A stretch of 64,000 bases of DNA. It comes from a bacterium. Its GTDB lineage: Bacteria; Desulfobacterota; DSWW01. The stretch covers positions 18,130 through 82,129 of the forward strand of contig JANQFG010000103.1 in assembly GCA_028277985.1 (NCBI GenBank), given 5' to 3'. Positions 38,436-47,854 of the stretch are shown piece by piece. The notes under the pieces are model-generated. The model saw nothing but the letters and a program-made list of their open reading frames with translations, did not search any database and had not been told where the DNA came from. The position numbers and the translations under genes were made by a program. Numbering within the stretch: the stretch's first letter is position 1; each line of letters starts with the position of its first letter.

Positions 38436-39347
38436 ATGAAACGATTCACACTCCTCTTTCTCCTGGTATGGGCATTCTCATGGGGATGCAGCATGGAGGA
38501 CCGAGACGGAAAGGCGCCCTTCTCTACAGAAAAACCTGCAGACGAGTGGATCAGGATACTGGTCGACGAGAACGAATGGAACCGGGCGGCCGCCACGCTC
38601 GCCCTGAACCATATGGGGTCCGACGCCGTCCCGGAACTCCTCAAAGCCTTGCGTCGCAAGAACACACCTTGCCGACACGAGATCCTGCTCATCCTCTACG
38701 AGTTGGGGCCGGAAGCGAAGGAAGCGGTGTCGACCCTGAATGCAGTGATAAAGGATGGGAACGGATTGCAGTGCGACCGGATCCTGGCCATCAGGGCGCT
38801 GCAGCGGATCGGCGCAGAGGCGAGAGAATCCGTACCGATTCTCGTGGGACTGATCGGAGACGGGAACGAAACGGAATGCATCCGGGTCCAGGCAGCGAAA
38901 GCGCTGCGCCGGATCGGCACGGAATCCCACGAGGTGGCTACTTCACTGGCCGGGGTCCTGCACAACCAGGACAACTGCGACTGTGTTCGTATTCTCTGTG
39001 CAAGGATGCTCAGAGAGATGGGCCAGGAATGCAAGGAGGCTTTGCCGGCGCTCGTAGCGATCCTCGAGAACAAGGAAGAGTGCTTTGGTCTGAGGATTTC
39101 GGCTGCCAAAGCAGTCGGCCAGATCGGTCCTGACGCGTGTGAGACGGTTCCCACCCTGATCGAACTCGCCGGAGATGAAACGGAGCGCCGCGGCATTCGG
39201 ATCTTGGCGGTCAAGGCCCTTGGACGCATCGGTGCTCAGGCAAAGACTGCACTCCCCACACTGAGGACGCTGTCCATCGAGGCGGACAGGCCCTTCAATC
39301 ATGCGGTCCAAGAGGCCCTCAGGGACATCCAGGAAGCGCAATCATAG
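38436..39347 (+). CDS. HEAT-repeat lipoprotein
   Basis: A 303-residue protein with a lipoprotein signal (FLLVWAFSWGC, Cys18). About six HEAT/PBS-lyase-like repeats span residues 45-300, each with the pattern AxxALxRIGxEAxxxVPxLxxLI. The alpha-solenoid should be a periplasmic or membrane-anchored protein-binding scaffold. Several repeats carry an extra Cys pair in the connecting loop (CDR, CIR, CVR), an uncommon feature. The ribosome binding site is strong. No operon partner is obvious; the AsmA-like gene begins 172 bases later. Confidence 0.82.
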   Translation: MKRFTLLFLLVWAFSWGCSMEDRDGKAPFSTEKPADEWIRILVDENEWNRAAATLALNHMGSDAVPELLKALRRKNTPCRHEILLILYELGPEAKEAVSTLNAVIKDGNGLQCDRILAIRALQRIGAEARESVPILVGLIGDGNETECIRVQAAKALRRIGTESHEVATSLAGVLHNQDNCDCVRILCARMLREMGQECKEALPALVAILENKEECFGLRISAAKAVGQIGPDACETVPTLIELAGDETERRGIRILAVKALGRIGAQAKTALPTLRTLSIEADRPFNHAVQEALRDIQEAQS

Positions 39348-39519
39348 AGAAGGATGCCTGTTCGCCCGACACCCCGAACTCGCCGCCCCTCGGATGGGAC
39401 CTGATCAGGCGCGGTGCGGTGTTCCTTTCTTGACAGGAGACCTTGATACTGCAAGGATTCTGTTCTGCGCAGGGTCCTGAAGGATTGGAGTGCCGTCCTC
39501 ACCGAGGGAGTTGCCGCAC

Positions 39520-42500
39520 ATGCCTGACCTGTCTTCAGAAACCAATGTTGATAACGAGACCTCCGGACGTTGGCGGCGGATACTTCTCAGCCGGTGGCTG
39601 TTGAGTGGGGTCGCGGCAGTGGTTCTCTACGCCCTGTGTGGCTTCTTGCTGACCCCCTGGCTATTGAAACGCTACGTAGGCACCTACGCCACAGAAAAGC
39701 TCAATCGCCAGGCATCCGTGACCGAGGTTCGCCTCAACCCGTTCTTGTTCACACTTACAGCCAGGGAGTTTTCATTTCAGGAAGCGGACGGGCGTCCCAT
39801 TGTCGGCTTCGAGAGCCTGTTCGTGGACTTCGAGCTATCCAGTCTCTTCCGCTGGGCGTGGACATTCGCCGCTATTCGAATCGAACAACCCTCTCTTCAC
39901 GTGGAGATTCAGCGAGACGGCCGTCTGAATTTCGCTGCCCTTTCTGACGAGTTCCCCAAGTCGGAGGAGCCTCCACCTGCCGACAGCCTTCCGCCGCGGC
40001 TCCTCGTGAAGCACGCCGAGGTCATCGGCGGCAGCCTCACATTCAGCGATCTTTCCGACTCTACCCCTGCCAGCGAGACCTTCTCGCCCCTTAACCTCGA
40101 ATTCAGGGAGATATCCACCCTGCCGGAACGCAAAGGGCCGTATACGGTCAGGGCCGAGCTTCCCGGGGGCGGCACGGTGGGCTGGCGAGGCGAAATATCG
40201 GTGCATCCCATCTTTTCCGAAGGCGAGTTGAGCATGACCGGCTTCAAGCTCGCCACGGCCTGGAAATTCGCTCAGGACGAGCTGCGTCTTTCCGAGCCGT
40301 CGGGAGAGATGGATATTAGCACCCGCTATCGCTTCGATTACCGAGACAGCACTTTGCTCCTGCTGATTGAGGACGCGAACGTTTCACTGAAGGACCTTTC
40401 GCTCTCGGAGAAGGAAAACAGCACCCCTTTACTTGCTCTCGAGGCCATCGAAGCCAAGCGTATGAGATTCGATCTTCAAGCCCGGGAATTCGTGGTTCCC
40501 AGCATCCTGATTCGCGACGGCATGATCGTGGCAACGGTGGACGAGGATGGGCTGTCCAACTGGCAGAAGCTCGTCAGGCCAGGAGAATCCGCAGACGCTG
40601 CCCGGCAGGATCCTGATCCTTCTGAGCCTGAAAGCCAGCCGTTGATCGTCAAGGCGGAAGCCGTGAAAGTGGAAAACGTAGCGGTACGTCTCACCGACCG
40701 CAGCCGTGCAAACCCCTTGGAGCTTTCCATCGGCGGGCTCAACGTTGCGCTGATTGCTTCGGCCAAGGTGGGAACCGAACCCCCAGAGGCGATTGTGGAT
40801 GATCTGGAGGTGGTGCTGAATCGCGTCTCTCTTTCGGAGCCAGGGGACGATGCTCCCTTGTTGTCTCTGGACGCAATTGCCCTGAACGACGGCCGCATCG
40901 ACATCGGCGATCGTTCCATCACGACCGCTCTGGTAGAGTTCTCCGGTGGCGGAACCAGCCTGGTACGCGGAACAGACGGGCGGATCCGGCTGATGGATCT
41001 GCTGGATCCGGGGGACAAAGGCAGGATGAAGCGCGACCTCTCAGAGGCCGCCGATCAGGCTCTAGCCGAGGGCAAACCCTGGTCGTTCAGCCTGGATCAC
41101 CTCCGGCTGAAAGCTTTTCAGATTGCACTGCAGGACCATACCTTTGATCCGGCGATCGTTTACGATCTGGAGGGTATCCACGCGTCGCTCGAGAACCTGA
41201 CCAACGACGGACAAACACCCATCGATTTCGAAACAAAGCTCAACATAGCACAGGGAGGGAGTGCAACCGTCAGTGGTCAGATGGCCCAGAGCGGCGACCG
41301 TGTCGATGTGAGTGCGACCGTGAGCAGAATCAACCTCAAGCCGCTGCACCCGGCCCTCACGAAGTATACGGTACTGGCACTCGAGTCGGGTGACTTCTCC
41401 GCGACGGCCAACCTGAAGTATGGTGCAGAGAAATCAGGCGAATCGGATCCCCAGTTGCGCGCCAACGGCTCCCTGAGCGTGAACGATTTCCTGCTCAGCG
41501 AAGAAGGCACGGGCGAACGATTTCTTGAATGGAGGGCTCTTTCCGCCAAGGGGATCGAGTTCGGACTGTCACCTCGTCGCCTGCATATCGAAGACGTGCG
41601 GCTGCAGGAACCCGGCGCCAAGGTCGTGATCTTCGAAGACCGCAGCATAAACCTTGCCAAGGTGCTGAAGCACCCGGAGGGGGCGAAGGAGAGAGCGGAA
41701 CCGCAGCCGGAAGGGGCTTCGGCCGCCGCGCCAGGGAAGGATCAAGGGCCCTTACCTCTGAGTATCGAGCGAGTTCGCGTGAAGGCCGGCGTTGTCGATT
41801 TCGCCGACTTCGGTCTCGTGCTTCCCTTCGCCACTCAAGTGACGGACTTCCACGGGGGTGTTACGGGCATAGCCTCGGATTCTGAGAGCCGCACATCCGT
41901 CGCTTTCGAAGGCATCGTCGGTGAATACGGGCACACCACGGTGGAGGGCGGGATGAGTCCGTTTGCGCCCAAAGAGTTCACGGACATCACCGTATTGTTC
42001 CGCAACATCGAGCTGAAACCCTTGAGTCCGTACAGCGCTACGTTCGCCAGCCGCAAGATTGCGTCCGGATCACTCAACCTCAAACTGGAATACAAGATTC
42101 AGAGCAGCGAGCTTCTTGGAGATCATGAAGTCGTGCTGGAGCAGTTCACTCTCGGCGAGCGGGTCGAGGCGCCGGATGCCATGCGTCTGCCACTGGATCT
42201 GGCCGTCGCCATTCTCACCGACACGGAAGGAAAAATCGATTTGGCCGTACCGGTGCGCGGCAATGTGGACGATCCGGAGTTCAAGTACGGCCATGTGATC
42301 CGACAGGCGGTCGTCAACCTGATCACCAAGCTCGTGACCGCACCTTTCAGAGCCCTCGGTGGCCTCGTGGGCGACAAGGGCGAACCGATCGATGCGATTG
42401 CCTTCTATCCCGGCAGCGACCGCCTGCCTCCGCCTGAGCGAAAGAAGTTTGAAAAGGTGGTCGAAGCCCTGAAGAACCGACCCCAGTTGAGACTCGTGGT

Positions 42501-43020
42501 ACAGGGCCGTTTCGATCCCGAAGTCGACGGAGAGGCGCTGCGAACACGCGGTGTACGTCTTGCCCTTGCCGCCCAGATGGGGATGAAGCTCGGCCCGGAC
42601 GAGGACCCGGGCCCCCTTGCGTTCGACAATGCAAAGACGCAGAAAGCCCTGGAGGCGCTTCTCAAGGAACGTGACGGGGAGGAAGCGATTGCCGATTTCG
42701 AAGAACAGTACGAGAAGAACACCGGCCGGGAAGCGAAACGGGTGAAGCCGTACCTGGCGGCTTTCGGCCGGGGAAGCTCGGATACCGGCTTCTACCAGGC
42801 GATGTTCGAGGAGCTGGTAAAGCTGGAGCCGATGCCTGAGAACGATCTGGAGGATCTTGCCCGGCGGCGCGCCCAGGCAATCGTGGAGGAAACGGGGAAG
42901 ATCGGTGGATTCGATGCCACACGGGTAGCCGCCGGAACGGCCGGCCCCGTGGAAGAGGTTTCAACGGAGACCGTCAAGACCAAACTCGCCCTGGACGTGG
43001 TCCAGCCGGCCTCTTTGTGA
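39520..43020 (+). CDS. AsmA-like envelope protein, DUF748 family
   Basis: A 1166-residue protein with one N-terminal membrane helix (about 22-48) and a very long beta-rich periplasmic part. The opening pattern (LNRQASVTEVRLNPFLFTLTAREFSF) and repeated segments such as LxLxDLSLSE are those of DUF748, related to the AsmA/TamB bridge-like lipid transport proteins between inner and outer membranes. The last 250 residues look OmpA-like (FYPGSDRLPP, LVVQGRFDPEVDGEALRTRG), suggesting peptidoglycan contact. ATG at 39520 with GAGGGAG is preferred to the GTG ten codons upstream. Its exact cargo is unknown. Confidence 0.87.
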   Translation: MPDLSSETNVDNETSGRWRRILLSRWLLSGVAAVVLYALCGFLLTPWLLKRYVGTYATEKLNRQASVTEVRLNPFLFTLTAREFSFQEADGRPIVGFESLFVDFELSSLFRWAWTFAAIRIEQPSLHVEIQRDGRLNFAALSDEFPKSEEPPPADSLPPRLLVKHAEVIGGSLTFSDLSDSTPASETFSPLNLEFREISTLPERKGPYTVRAELPGGGTVGWRGEISVHPIFSEGELSMTGFKLATAWKFAQDELRLSEPSGEMDISTRYRFDYRDSTLLLLIEDANVSLKDLSLSEKENSTPLLALEAIEAKRMRFDLQAREFVVPSILIRDGMIVATVDEDGLSNWQKLVRPGESADAARQDPDPSEPESQPLIVKAEAVKVENVAVRLTDRSRANPLELSIGGLNVALIASAKVGTEPPEAIVDDLEVVLNRVSLSEPGDDAPLLSLDAIALNDGRIDIGDRSITTALVEFSGGGTSLVRGTDGRIRLMDLLDPGDKGRMKRDLSEAADQALAEGKPWSFSLDHLRLKAFQIALQDHTFDPAIVYDLEGIHASLENLTNDGQTPIDFETKLNIAQGGSATVSGQMAQSGDRVDVSATVSRINLKPLHPALTKYTVLALESGDFSATANLKYGAEKSGESDPQLRANGSLSVNDFLLSEEGTGERFLEWRALSAKGIEFGLSPRRLHIEDVRLQEPGAKVVIFEDRSINLAKVLKHPEGAKERAEPQPEGASAAAPGKDQGPLPLSIERVRVKAGVVDFADFGLVLPFATQVTDFHGGVTGIASDSESRTSVAFEGIVGEYGHTTVEGGMSPFAPKEFTDITVLFRNIELKPLSPYSATFASRKIASGSLNLKLEYKIQSSELLGDHEVVLEQFTLGERVEAPDAMRLPLDLAVAILTDTEGKIDLAVPVRGNVDDPEFKYGHVIRQAVVNLITKLVTAPFRALGGLVGDKGEPIDAIAFYPGSDRLPPPERKKFEKVVEALKNRPQLRLVVQGRFDPEVDGEALRTRGVRLALAAQMGMKLGPDEDPGPLAFDNAKTQKALEALLKERDGEEAIADFEEQYEKNTGREAKRVKPYLAAFGRGSSDTGFYQAMFEELVKLEPMPENDLEDLARRRAQAIVEETGKIGGFDATRVAAGTAGPVEEVSTETVKTKLALDVVQPASL

Positions 43021-43059
43021 GGGATTGGGAAGACCCTCGCCTTTCCAAGCTTTCCTGCC

Positions 43060-44184
43060 CTATTGCCATCGGAAGATCTTCAGGGCAAGTGCGAAACTCA
43101 GGACCCCCCAGGCGAAGAGCACCCCAACCTCCGTCAGGGAATCCAGAAGAGGAGCTCCCTCGTTCATCACGGACCGGAGCGCATCGTTCAATGCAGTGAG
43201 GGGGAGGGCCCGGATGAAGGGATGAAAGATGTCCGGAAACCGCGAGTAAGAGAAGAAAGAACCGGACAAGAGCCACATCGGGAGCATCACGAAGTTCATC
43301 CATCCCGAGACCGCCTCGATACTCCTGGGCCGTGCCGCAACCAGGAGCCCCAGCCCGGCAAAGGTCATAGCCCCGACGAGCAGGATCAGGGCGAGCGAGA
43401 CCAGGGACCCGTGCACGACCACGCCGAAAACGATCCATCCGAAACCGACCAGCGCGGCCACCTCCAGCACGAGGAACAGCAGCCTTGACAACATGAACCC
43501 GAGCAGAAAGTGGGAGCGGCGCATCGGGGTGGCCGTCAGCAGCTTGAGCAGTTTCTTCGTCCTCGAGTCCACCACATTGAAGCCCACCCCCCACATCCCG
43601 CTCGCCATCAGGTTCAACCCGATGAGCCCGGGAATGAGAAAATCGATGTAGCGAGCACCCGTTTCGGCCACCTTTCGGTCCCGGGTCCGGATGACATCTT
43701 TTCGGCCCATGGCCTTCTGGAGGGTGTTGTCCACGACGAGCCTGGCCATCCTGCCTCCGGGCCGGTCCGAGTCGTAGGTGTAGCAGAAAGGAACTCCCCC
43801 CGTCCCTTCAGGGCCCGAGCCTTCTCGAACGGGTTTGTCAGAGGGTTGAAGGCAGGGCCCAACGACAAGGTCGATTTTGCCGGTTCGAACCTCTTGGGAG
43901 ATGAGTTCTCCGGGTAGGAGAACCGGTTCCAGGTCGGCAGAGCCGGCCAGGAACTCCACGATCCTCGCCGCCTCCGGGAGCCGGGCGTCCACGCCTACGG
44001 GGATCTTTTCCGCAGGCCGGTTTCGAAAGGCGATCCCCAGAGCCAGGGCGAGAAGAACCGGAAAGACGAAGACCCAGAAGACGGCCTCCGGTTCCCGGAT
44101 GAATTCCCGGATCCGGGCGAGCGTGAGCTGCAGCAGGGGGTGCTGGCCCGGCCCTCTCTTTGTCCTTTCCCTGAAGTCAGACAT
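43060..44184 (-). CDS. ABC-2 type transporter permease
   Basis: A 374-residue permease. There is one membrane helix near residue 40, a large soluble loop (about 60-170) and five helices in the C-terminal half (LIPGLIGLNLMASGMWG onward), the ABC2_membrane_3 layout of drug, antibiotic or lipid exporters. The start ATG at 44184 overlaps the end of the ATPase gene by eight bases, indicating coupling. It converges on the DUF748 gene. Together with the ATPase it should form an exporter; substrate unknown. Confidence 0.9.
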   Translation of the reverse strand: MSDFRERTKRGPGQHPLLQLTLARIREFIREPEAVFWVFVFPVLLALALGIAFRNRPAEKIPVGVDARLPEAARIVEFLAGSADLEPVLLPGELISQEVRTGKIDLVVGPCLQPSDKPVREGSGPEGTGGVPFCYTYDSDRPGGRMARLVVDNTLQKAMGRKDVIRTRDRKVAETGARYIDFLIPGLIGLNLMASGMWGVGFNVVDSRTKKLLKLLTATPMRRSHFLLGFMLSRLLFLVLEVAALVGFGWIVFGVVVHGSLVSLALILLVGAMTFAGLGLLVAARPRSIEAVSGWMNFVMLPMWLLSGSFFSYSRFPDIFHPFIRALPLTALNDALRSVMNEGAPLLDSLTEVGVLFAWGVLSFALALKIFRWQ

Positions 44185-45229
44185 CGCGCAGCTTTCTCCC
44201 GGTGAGCTGGATGAACACATCTTCGAGTGTTGCCTGATGAGTGGAGAGGTTCACGAGATGCAGCCCCTGTCTCCGGATCTCGCTCATGAGCAACGGCAGG
44301 ACCTCGGCCACATGGCTGACGGCGAGCAGGTAATCCCCATTCCGGGCGCTCACGCTGCTCACGCCCGGGAGACTCTCGAGGGCCGTCCCGTCGAAGCCCT
44401 CGGCTACCCGGAACTCGATCATCTGTCGCCCTCCCAGGGATTCGACAAGGGCGGAGGGTCTGTCGAGCGCGATGACCCTGCCCCGGTCCATGATGGCAAC
44501 CCGGTCGCAGAGACGGGCCGCCTCCTCCATGTAGTGTGTAGTGAGCATTACGGTCACCTCTCTCTTTCGAAAAGCCTCGATGAGCTCCCAGAACTTGAGG
44601 CGTGCCTGAGGGTCCAGCCCCGTGGTGGGTTCGTCCAGGAACAGGATCTCCGGATCCCCTACGATTGCACAGGCAAGGGCAAGCCTCTGTTTCTGTCCGC
44701 CCGAGAGATTGACCACACGGGTGCTTCGCTTTTCCGTGAGCTCCACGGTGCGGATGATCTCCTTCACCTCCGGACCGAAACGGAAGAAGCTTCGAAACAG
44801 GCCCACGGTCTCCTCCACGGTGAGCCTTTCCGCGAAACGCGTTTCCTGCAACTGAACGCCCAGCCGTTCTCTCAGGCCACGATCGTTCCCCTCTCCCCAG
44901 CGGCTCCCGAGAATCTCCACGCTTCCGCTGTCCGGCGTGTTGATCCCCTCCAGGATCTCCACCGTGGTCGTCTTTCCCGCACCATTGGGCCCCAAGAGGC
45001 CGAAACACTCCCCCCTTGGGATCTCGAGGTCGAGACCGTCGACCGCGGTCACGTCCCCGTATCGCCTGATCAGGGATCGGCAACGGATCGCCGGCAACGG
45101 ACGACTGTCGCCTTCGTTCACCATTCCCTGATCCGGGCGCTCTTGAGTCACAATCACGATCTTCCCTTCGTTTCGCTGCAATCCTCGGCCTACCTCCCGA
45201 ATACTACTAGATCTCGGACCTTTACTCAT
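44177..45229 (-). CDS. ABC exporter ATPase subunit (CcmA/DrrA type)
   Basis: A 350-residue ATPase with Walker A GPNGAGKTT, Q-loop VQLQE, signature NLSGGQKQR, Walker B ILFLDEPTTGLD and switch His TTHYM. The C-terminal extension of about 90 residues is typical of the DrrA/NatA exporters. Two starts are possible: the ATG at 45229 (GAGGAGG directly adjacent, unusually close) and an internal ATG at 45124 nearer to conserved sequence. The first 35 residues are not conserved-looking, so 45124 may be the real start. Operon with the permease. Confidence 0.9.
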   Translation of the reverse strand: MSKGPRSSSIREVGRGLQRNEGKIVIVTQERPDQGMVNEGDSRPLPAIRCRSLIRRYGDVTAVDGLDLEIPRGECFGLLGPNGAGKTTTVEILEGINTPDSGSVEILGSRWGEGNDRGLRERLGVQLQETRFAERLTVEETVGLFRSFFRFGPEVKEIIRTVELTEKRSTRVVNLSGGQKQRLALACAIVGDPEILFLDEPTTGLDPQARLKFWELIEAFRKREVTVMLTTHYMEEAARLCDRVAIMDRGRVIALDRPSALVESLGGRQMIEFRVAEGFDGTALESLPGVSSVSARNGDYLLAVSHVAEVLPLLMSEIRRQGLHLVNLSTHQATLEDVFIQLTGRKLRDV

Positions 45230-45317
45230 CCTCCTCTACTCTCACCTTTGCCATCGAGATCTACTGGAACAGACAAGAGACCGACCGCGGAAAGCGGTTG
45301 ACGAAGCCTCTCTTTTT

Positions 45318-45334
45318 ATTGTATAACACACAAT
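45318..45334. promoter_or_regulatory. Inverted repeat before the arylsulfotransferase-like gene
   Basis: ATTGT and ACAAT arms flank seven bases, about 85 bases upstream of the ATG at 45418. It partly resembles the dyads near the TetR and qhp genes (shared ATTGTATA), but the match is short. Confidence 0.3.
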
Positions 45335-45417
45335 GATCTTTTCCGTCGTCTTCACCCGTCGGGAAGGCCGACGGCAGACCGGGTTTGCTGTTCCCGCTTG
45401 AAGAGAGGGAGCAACCC

Positions 45418-46491
45418 ATGAACACCGGCCATGGTCCCCGAATCGCCTGCACCTGCTTCGTCCTGCTGCTCCTGACCGCCCTGGGCTGCGAATACGAATA
45501 CGAAATCGAAGTCACCCACTACGACCCCGCACGGGCCTACAACGGGGAAACCCTCTTCGCGTCCATGCACTTCCCGAAGGTGTTCCTATCGGTTGGAATG
45601 GAGGGAAACCAGATCTGGGCATTCGAAGACCCGGACTGCTATAACTTCTGGGATTTCGAGGTCACGGTTTCGCAGGATATCCTCTACAATTGTGCGAACC
45701 ATCTCGTCGTTCGGTTCCGTCCGCCGGACACGATCCTTTGGAAGCGCTGGTTTCCTGCAGCCCATCATTCCCTTGTCGAGCTCCCTTGGGGCAACATCCT
45801 GTTCCTCACCGACACGTACGTTCAGGCAGCCCCCTGGCAGGAACCGTTGATCAGCGACGTCATCCGCGAGATCGATCCCGGGACATGGGAAATCGTATGG
45901 GAATGGGCCCTCGCCGATCATATTTCGCCCGAGGAGCATTATTGCCCGATCTGCATGGAAGAAATCACGGTTGATGACTCCCGGGACTGGAGCCACTCAA
46001 ACTCTCTCCACTATCACGAACAAGACTCCACGATCCTGCTGAATGCCCGCAACTTGGACACCTTCCTGCTCCTGTCCTATCCCTCGGGGGAAGTCCTCTG
46101 GGCTTGCGGTGATGCAGGAACCTTCGGCGCAGGGCTGTTTCACCACCCCCACGATCCGGAGCGACTCCCGAACGGCAACATCCTCATGTTCGACAACGAC
46201 GAGCACACGGGGGGAGGTGCAAGGTCTCGCGCACTCGAGCTGGCCATTGACCCCGTTGCGAAGACGGCCGAGGTTGTCTGGGAGTGGAGAGACGAAGAAC
46301 TCTGGGCCCCTATCATGGGGGACGCCAACCGCCTTCCCAATGGTAACACACTGGTTACGGACCCGTGGGGCGGAAGGCTGATCGAGGTAAATCCATCGGG
46401 TGACAAGGTCTGGGAGATGGTGATGAAGCATCCACTGGCCTACAGGTACCACAACTTCTACAAGGCGGAGCGCATCCCCTACCCGCCATGA
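45418..46491 (+). CDS. Arylsulfotransferase-like (ASST) lipoprotein
   Basis: A 357-residue exported protein with a lipoprotein signal (LLLTALGC, Cys24). The repeated W-strand pattern and NILFLTD, HSLVELPWG, HHPHDPERLPNGNILMFDN and GRLIEV motifs match the arylsulfotransferase six-bladed propeller (ArylsulfotransferaseN/Arylsulfotrans_2 families). The family moves sulfuryl groups between phenols in the periplasm; some members are only structurally related. The conserved HxHPH region suggests a possible catalytic His. ATG at 45418 with GGGAG upstream. It lies upstream of the TetR/amine dehydrogenase locus. Confidence 0.82.
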   Translation: MNTGHGPRIACTCFVLLLLTALGCEYEYEIEVTHYDPARAYNGETLFASMHFPKVFLSVGMEGNQIWAFEDPDCYNFWDFEVTVSQDILYNCANHLVVRFRPPDTILWKRWFPAAHHSLVELPWGNILFLTDTYVQAAPWQEPLISDVIREIDPGTWEIVWEWALADHISPEEHYCPICMEEITVDDSRDWSHSNSLHYHEQDSTILLNARNLDTFLLLSYPSGEVLWACGDAGTFGAGLFHHPHDPERLPNGNILMFDNDEHTGGGARSRALELAIDPVAKTAEVVWEWRDEELWAPIMGDANRLPNGNTLVTDPWGGRLIEVNPSGDKVWEMVMKHPLAYRYHNFYKAERIPYPP

Positions 46492-46580
46492 CGGAATGGC
46501 GTGGAAGATGATCCATACCGACTCCATGCACCCGCAGAAGAAGAAGCAGGTTGACACGAGATTCCCGGGAGTGGTATTGA

Positions 46581-46602
46581 TTGGACAATATACAATTTAT
46601 TA
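46581..46602. promoter_or_regulatory. Operator-like dyad upstream of the TetR gene
   Basis: TTGGA-CAATA-TACAATTTATT lies 28 to 50 bases before the TetR start. The same pattern, TTGGA-N5-TMCAATTTATT, occurs at 51322-51342 upstream of qhpA. The TTGGA/TMCAA arms form the dyad. Confidence 0.5.
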
Positions 46603-46630
46603 GACAGCCTACAGAAGAAAGGAAGTTCCC

Positions 46631-47236
46631 GTGGGGCGGAAGAGCTTGTCGGAAGTGCGAAGGGCAGAGATCGCAGAGGCGCTCTTCCGGTGTATAGCGA
46701 AGCAAGGTTATGCGAATACGACCGTCCGTGACATCGCGCGAGAGGCAAACGTTCGTCCGGGGATCATCCACCACTATTTCGACAGCAAGGAAGATATTCT
46801 CTGCAACATGACAGGAGGAGCCTACGACAGAACCAGGAAGGCGAATGAGGCCTTCGAGCGGAAGATCGACAGAAAACCTCCCCGGGAGCAAATCGCCATG
46901 TATACGCGATTCCTCATCACGAAGATCGCAGGCGATAAGGAAATCACGAAAGTGTTTCAGGAATTGTACCCGATCGCGCACCACAACCCGAAGCTGAATG
47001 AATCCTTGAGGGAGTTCTACGGGCGATACCGCAAGGGAACGACAGAAGATATCTCCGGGGTACTTGAACGACTGGATCTTGATACTGCTGATGCAAAGGA
47101 TTTGGCGGACCTTCTCATATGCATCAATGAGGGGGCCACCATATTGTATTCCGTGGATCCGAAAAGGTTCTCTCTATCCAGGATAGCGACTCTCACAATC
47201 CGGGTTCTCGATTCCTTTCTGGGAATGGAGGACTAG
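46631..47236 (+). CDS. TetR family transcriptional regulator
   Basis: A 201-residue regulator. The N-terminal helix-turn-helix is clear (FRCIAKQGYANTTVRDIAREANVRPGIIHHYFDSKEDIL, shown here only by its well-known landmarks YANTTVRDIA and HHYFDSKEDI). The C-terminal ligand domain is helical. GTG start at 46631 with AGAAAGGAAG upstream. The 3' end overlaps the convergent tetraheme cytochrome gene by 44 bases. Because an operator-like dyad is shared by its own promoter and the qhp promoter, it is the likely regulator of the amine dehydrogenase operon. QhpR of Paracoccus is an AraC-type regulator, so this control would differ. Confidence 0.9.
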   Translation: MGRKSLSEVRRAEIAEALFRCIAKQGYANTTVRDIAREANVRPGIIHHYFDSKEDILCNMTGGAYDRTRKANEAFERKIDRKPPREQIAMYTRFLITKIAGDKEITKVFQELYPIAHHNPKLNESLREFYGRYRKGTTEDISGVLERLDLDTADAKDLADLLICINEGATILYSVDPKRFSLSRIATLTIRVLDSFLGMED

Positions 47237-47789
47237 CCGTCTCCTCGGCAACCACTTTTTCATAGAACTTCTGGTCGTTTCGCATTTCATGGTTGTGGCA
47301 ATCCATGCAGGGTTTTTCCCAAATGTTCTTGATCACCTTTTCATGTATTTTCGGCTGTTCGTCTTTCTTGTGGTTCTTCGCATCATGGCATTGATAACAC
47401 CTGTGGTTGGGCACCCTGCTCCAGTAACCAGGCTCCCTGCCCTCCTCGAGGAATATGGGCTCTTCCAGAGCCTTGATCGGTTCGTTCGGATCCCGCGTGA
47501 AATGCAGAAAGAGGAATTTCACTGCTGACCGGTTCATCTCCATCCAGCCCTTGAACCCGAAGTCCCAGTGACAACCGGCGCAGTTGTTGTGATTCTTGGC
47601 CGTCCCGGACTCCTTCCATTTCTCGATGGGCTCCCGCATCTCGTGACAGACCGTACAGGTCATGTCCTGTCCGTACCGTACCGACGCTTCGTGAGCAGAG
47701 ATGAACAGCACTGCCGCCACGGCAACAAACACCATCAACCATTTTCTTGACCTGAACCGACTGCCAGGTGTTTTCCCTGTCTTGCTCAA
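47193..47789 (-). CDS. Membrane-anchored tetraheme c-type cytochrome, NapC/NirT-like
   Basis: A 198-residue cytochrome with one N-terminal membrane helix (about 17-33) and four heme-binding motifs: CTVCH (45-49), CAGCH (70-74), CYQCH (131-135) and CMDCH (161-165). This is the NapC/NirT/CymA-like layout, which links the quinone pool to periplasmic redox enzymes. It is the last gene of the qhp operon (65 bases after qhpB), so it probably accepts electrons from the amine dehydrogenase or passes them on. The TTG at 47789 is the likely start. Its end overlaps the TetR gene. Confidence 0.88.
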   Translation of the reverse strand: MSKTGKTPGSRFRSRKWLMVFVAVAAVLFISAHEASVRYGQDMTCTVCHEMREPIEKWKESGTAKNHNNCAGCHWDFGFKGWMEMNRSAVKFLFLHFTRDPNEPIKALEEPIFLEEGREPGYWSRVPNHRCYQCHDAKNHKKDEQPKIHEKVIKNIWEKPCMDCHNHEMRNDQKFYEKVVAEETASPPFPERNREPGL

Positions 47790-47854
47790 TTCCCTGTTGC
47801 CCCTTCTTGCTGGATCAGAGAGCGCTCTGCAAATTTGAGCGCGTTGTTTCCATT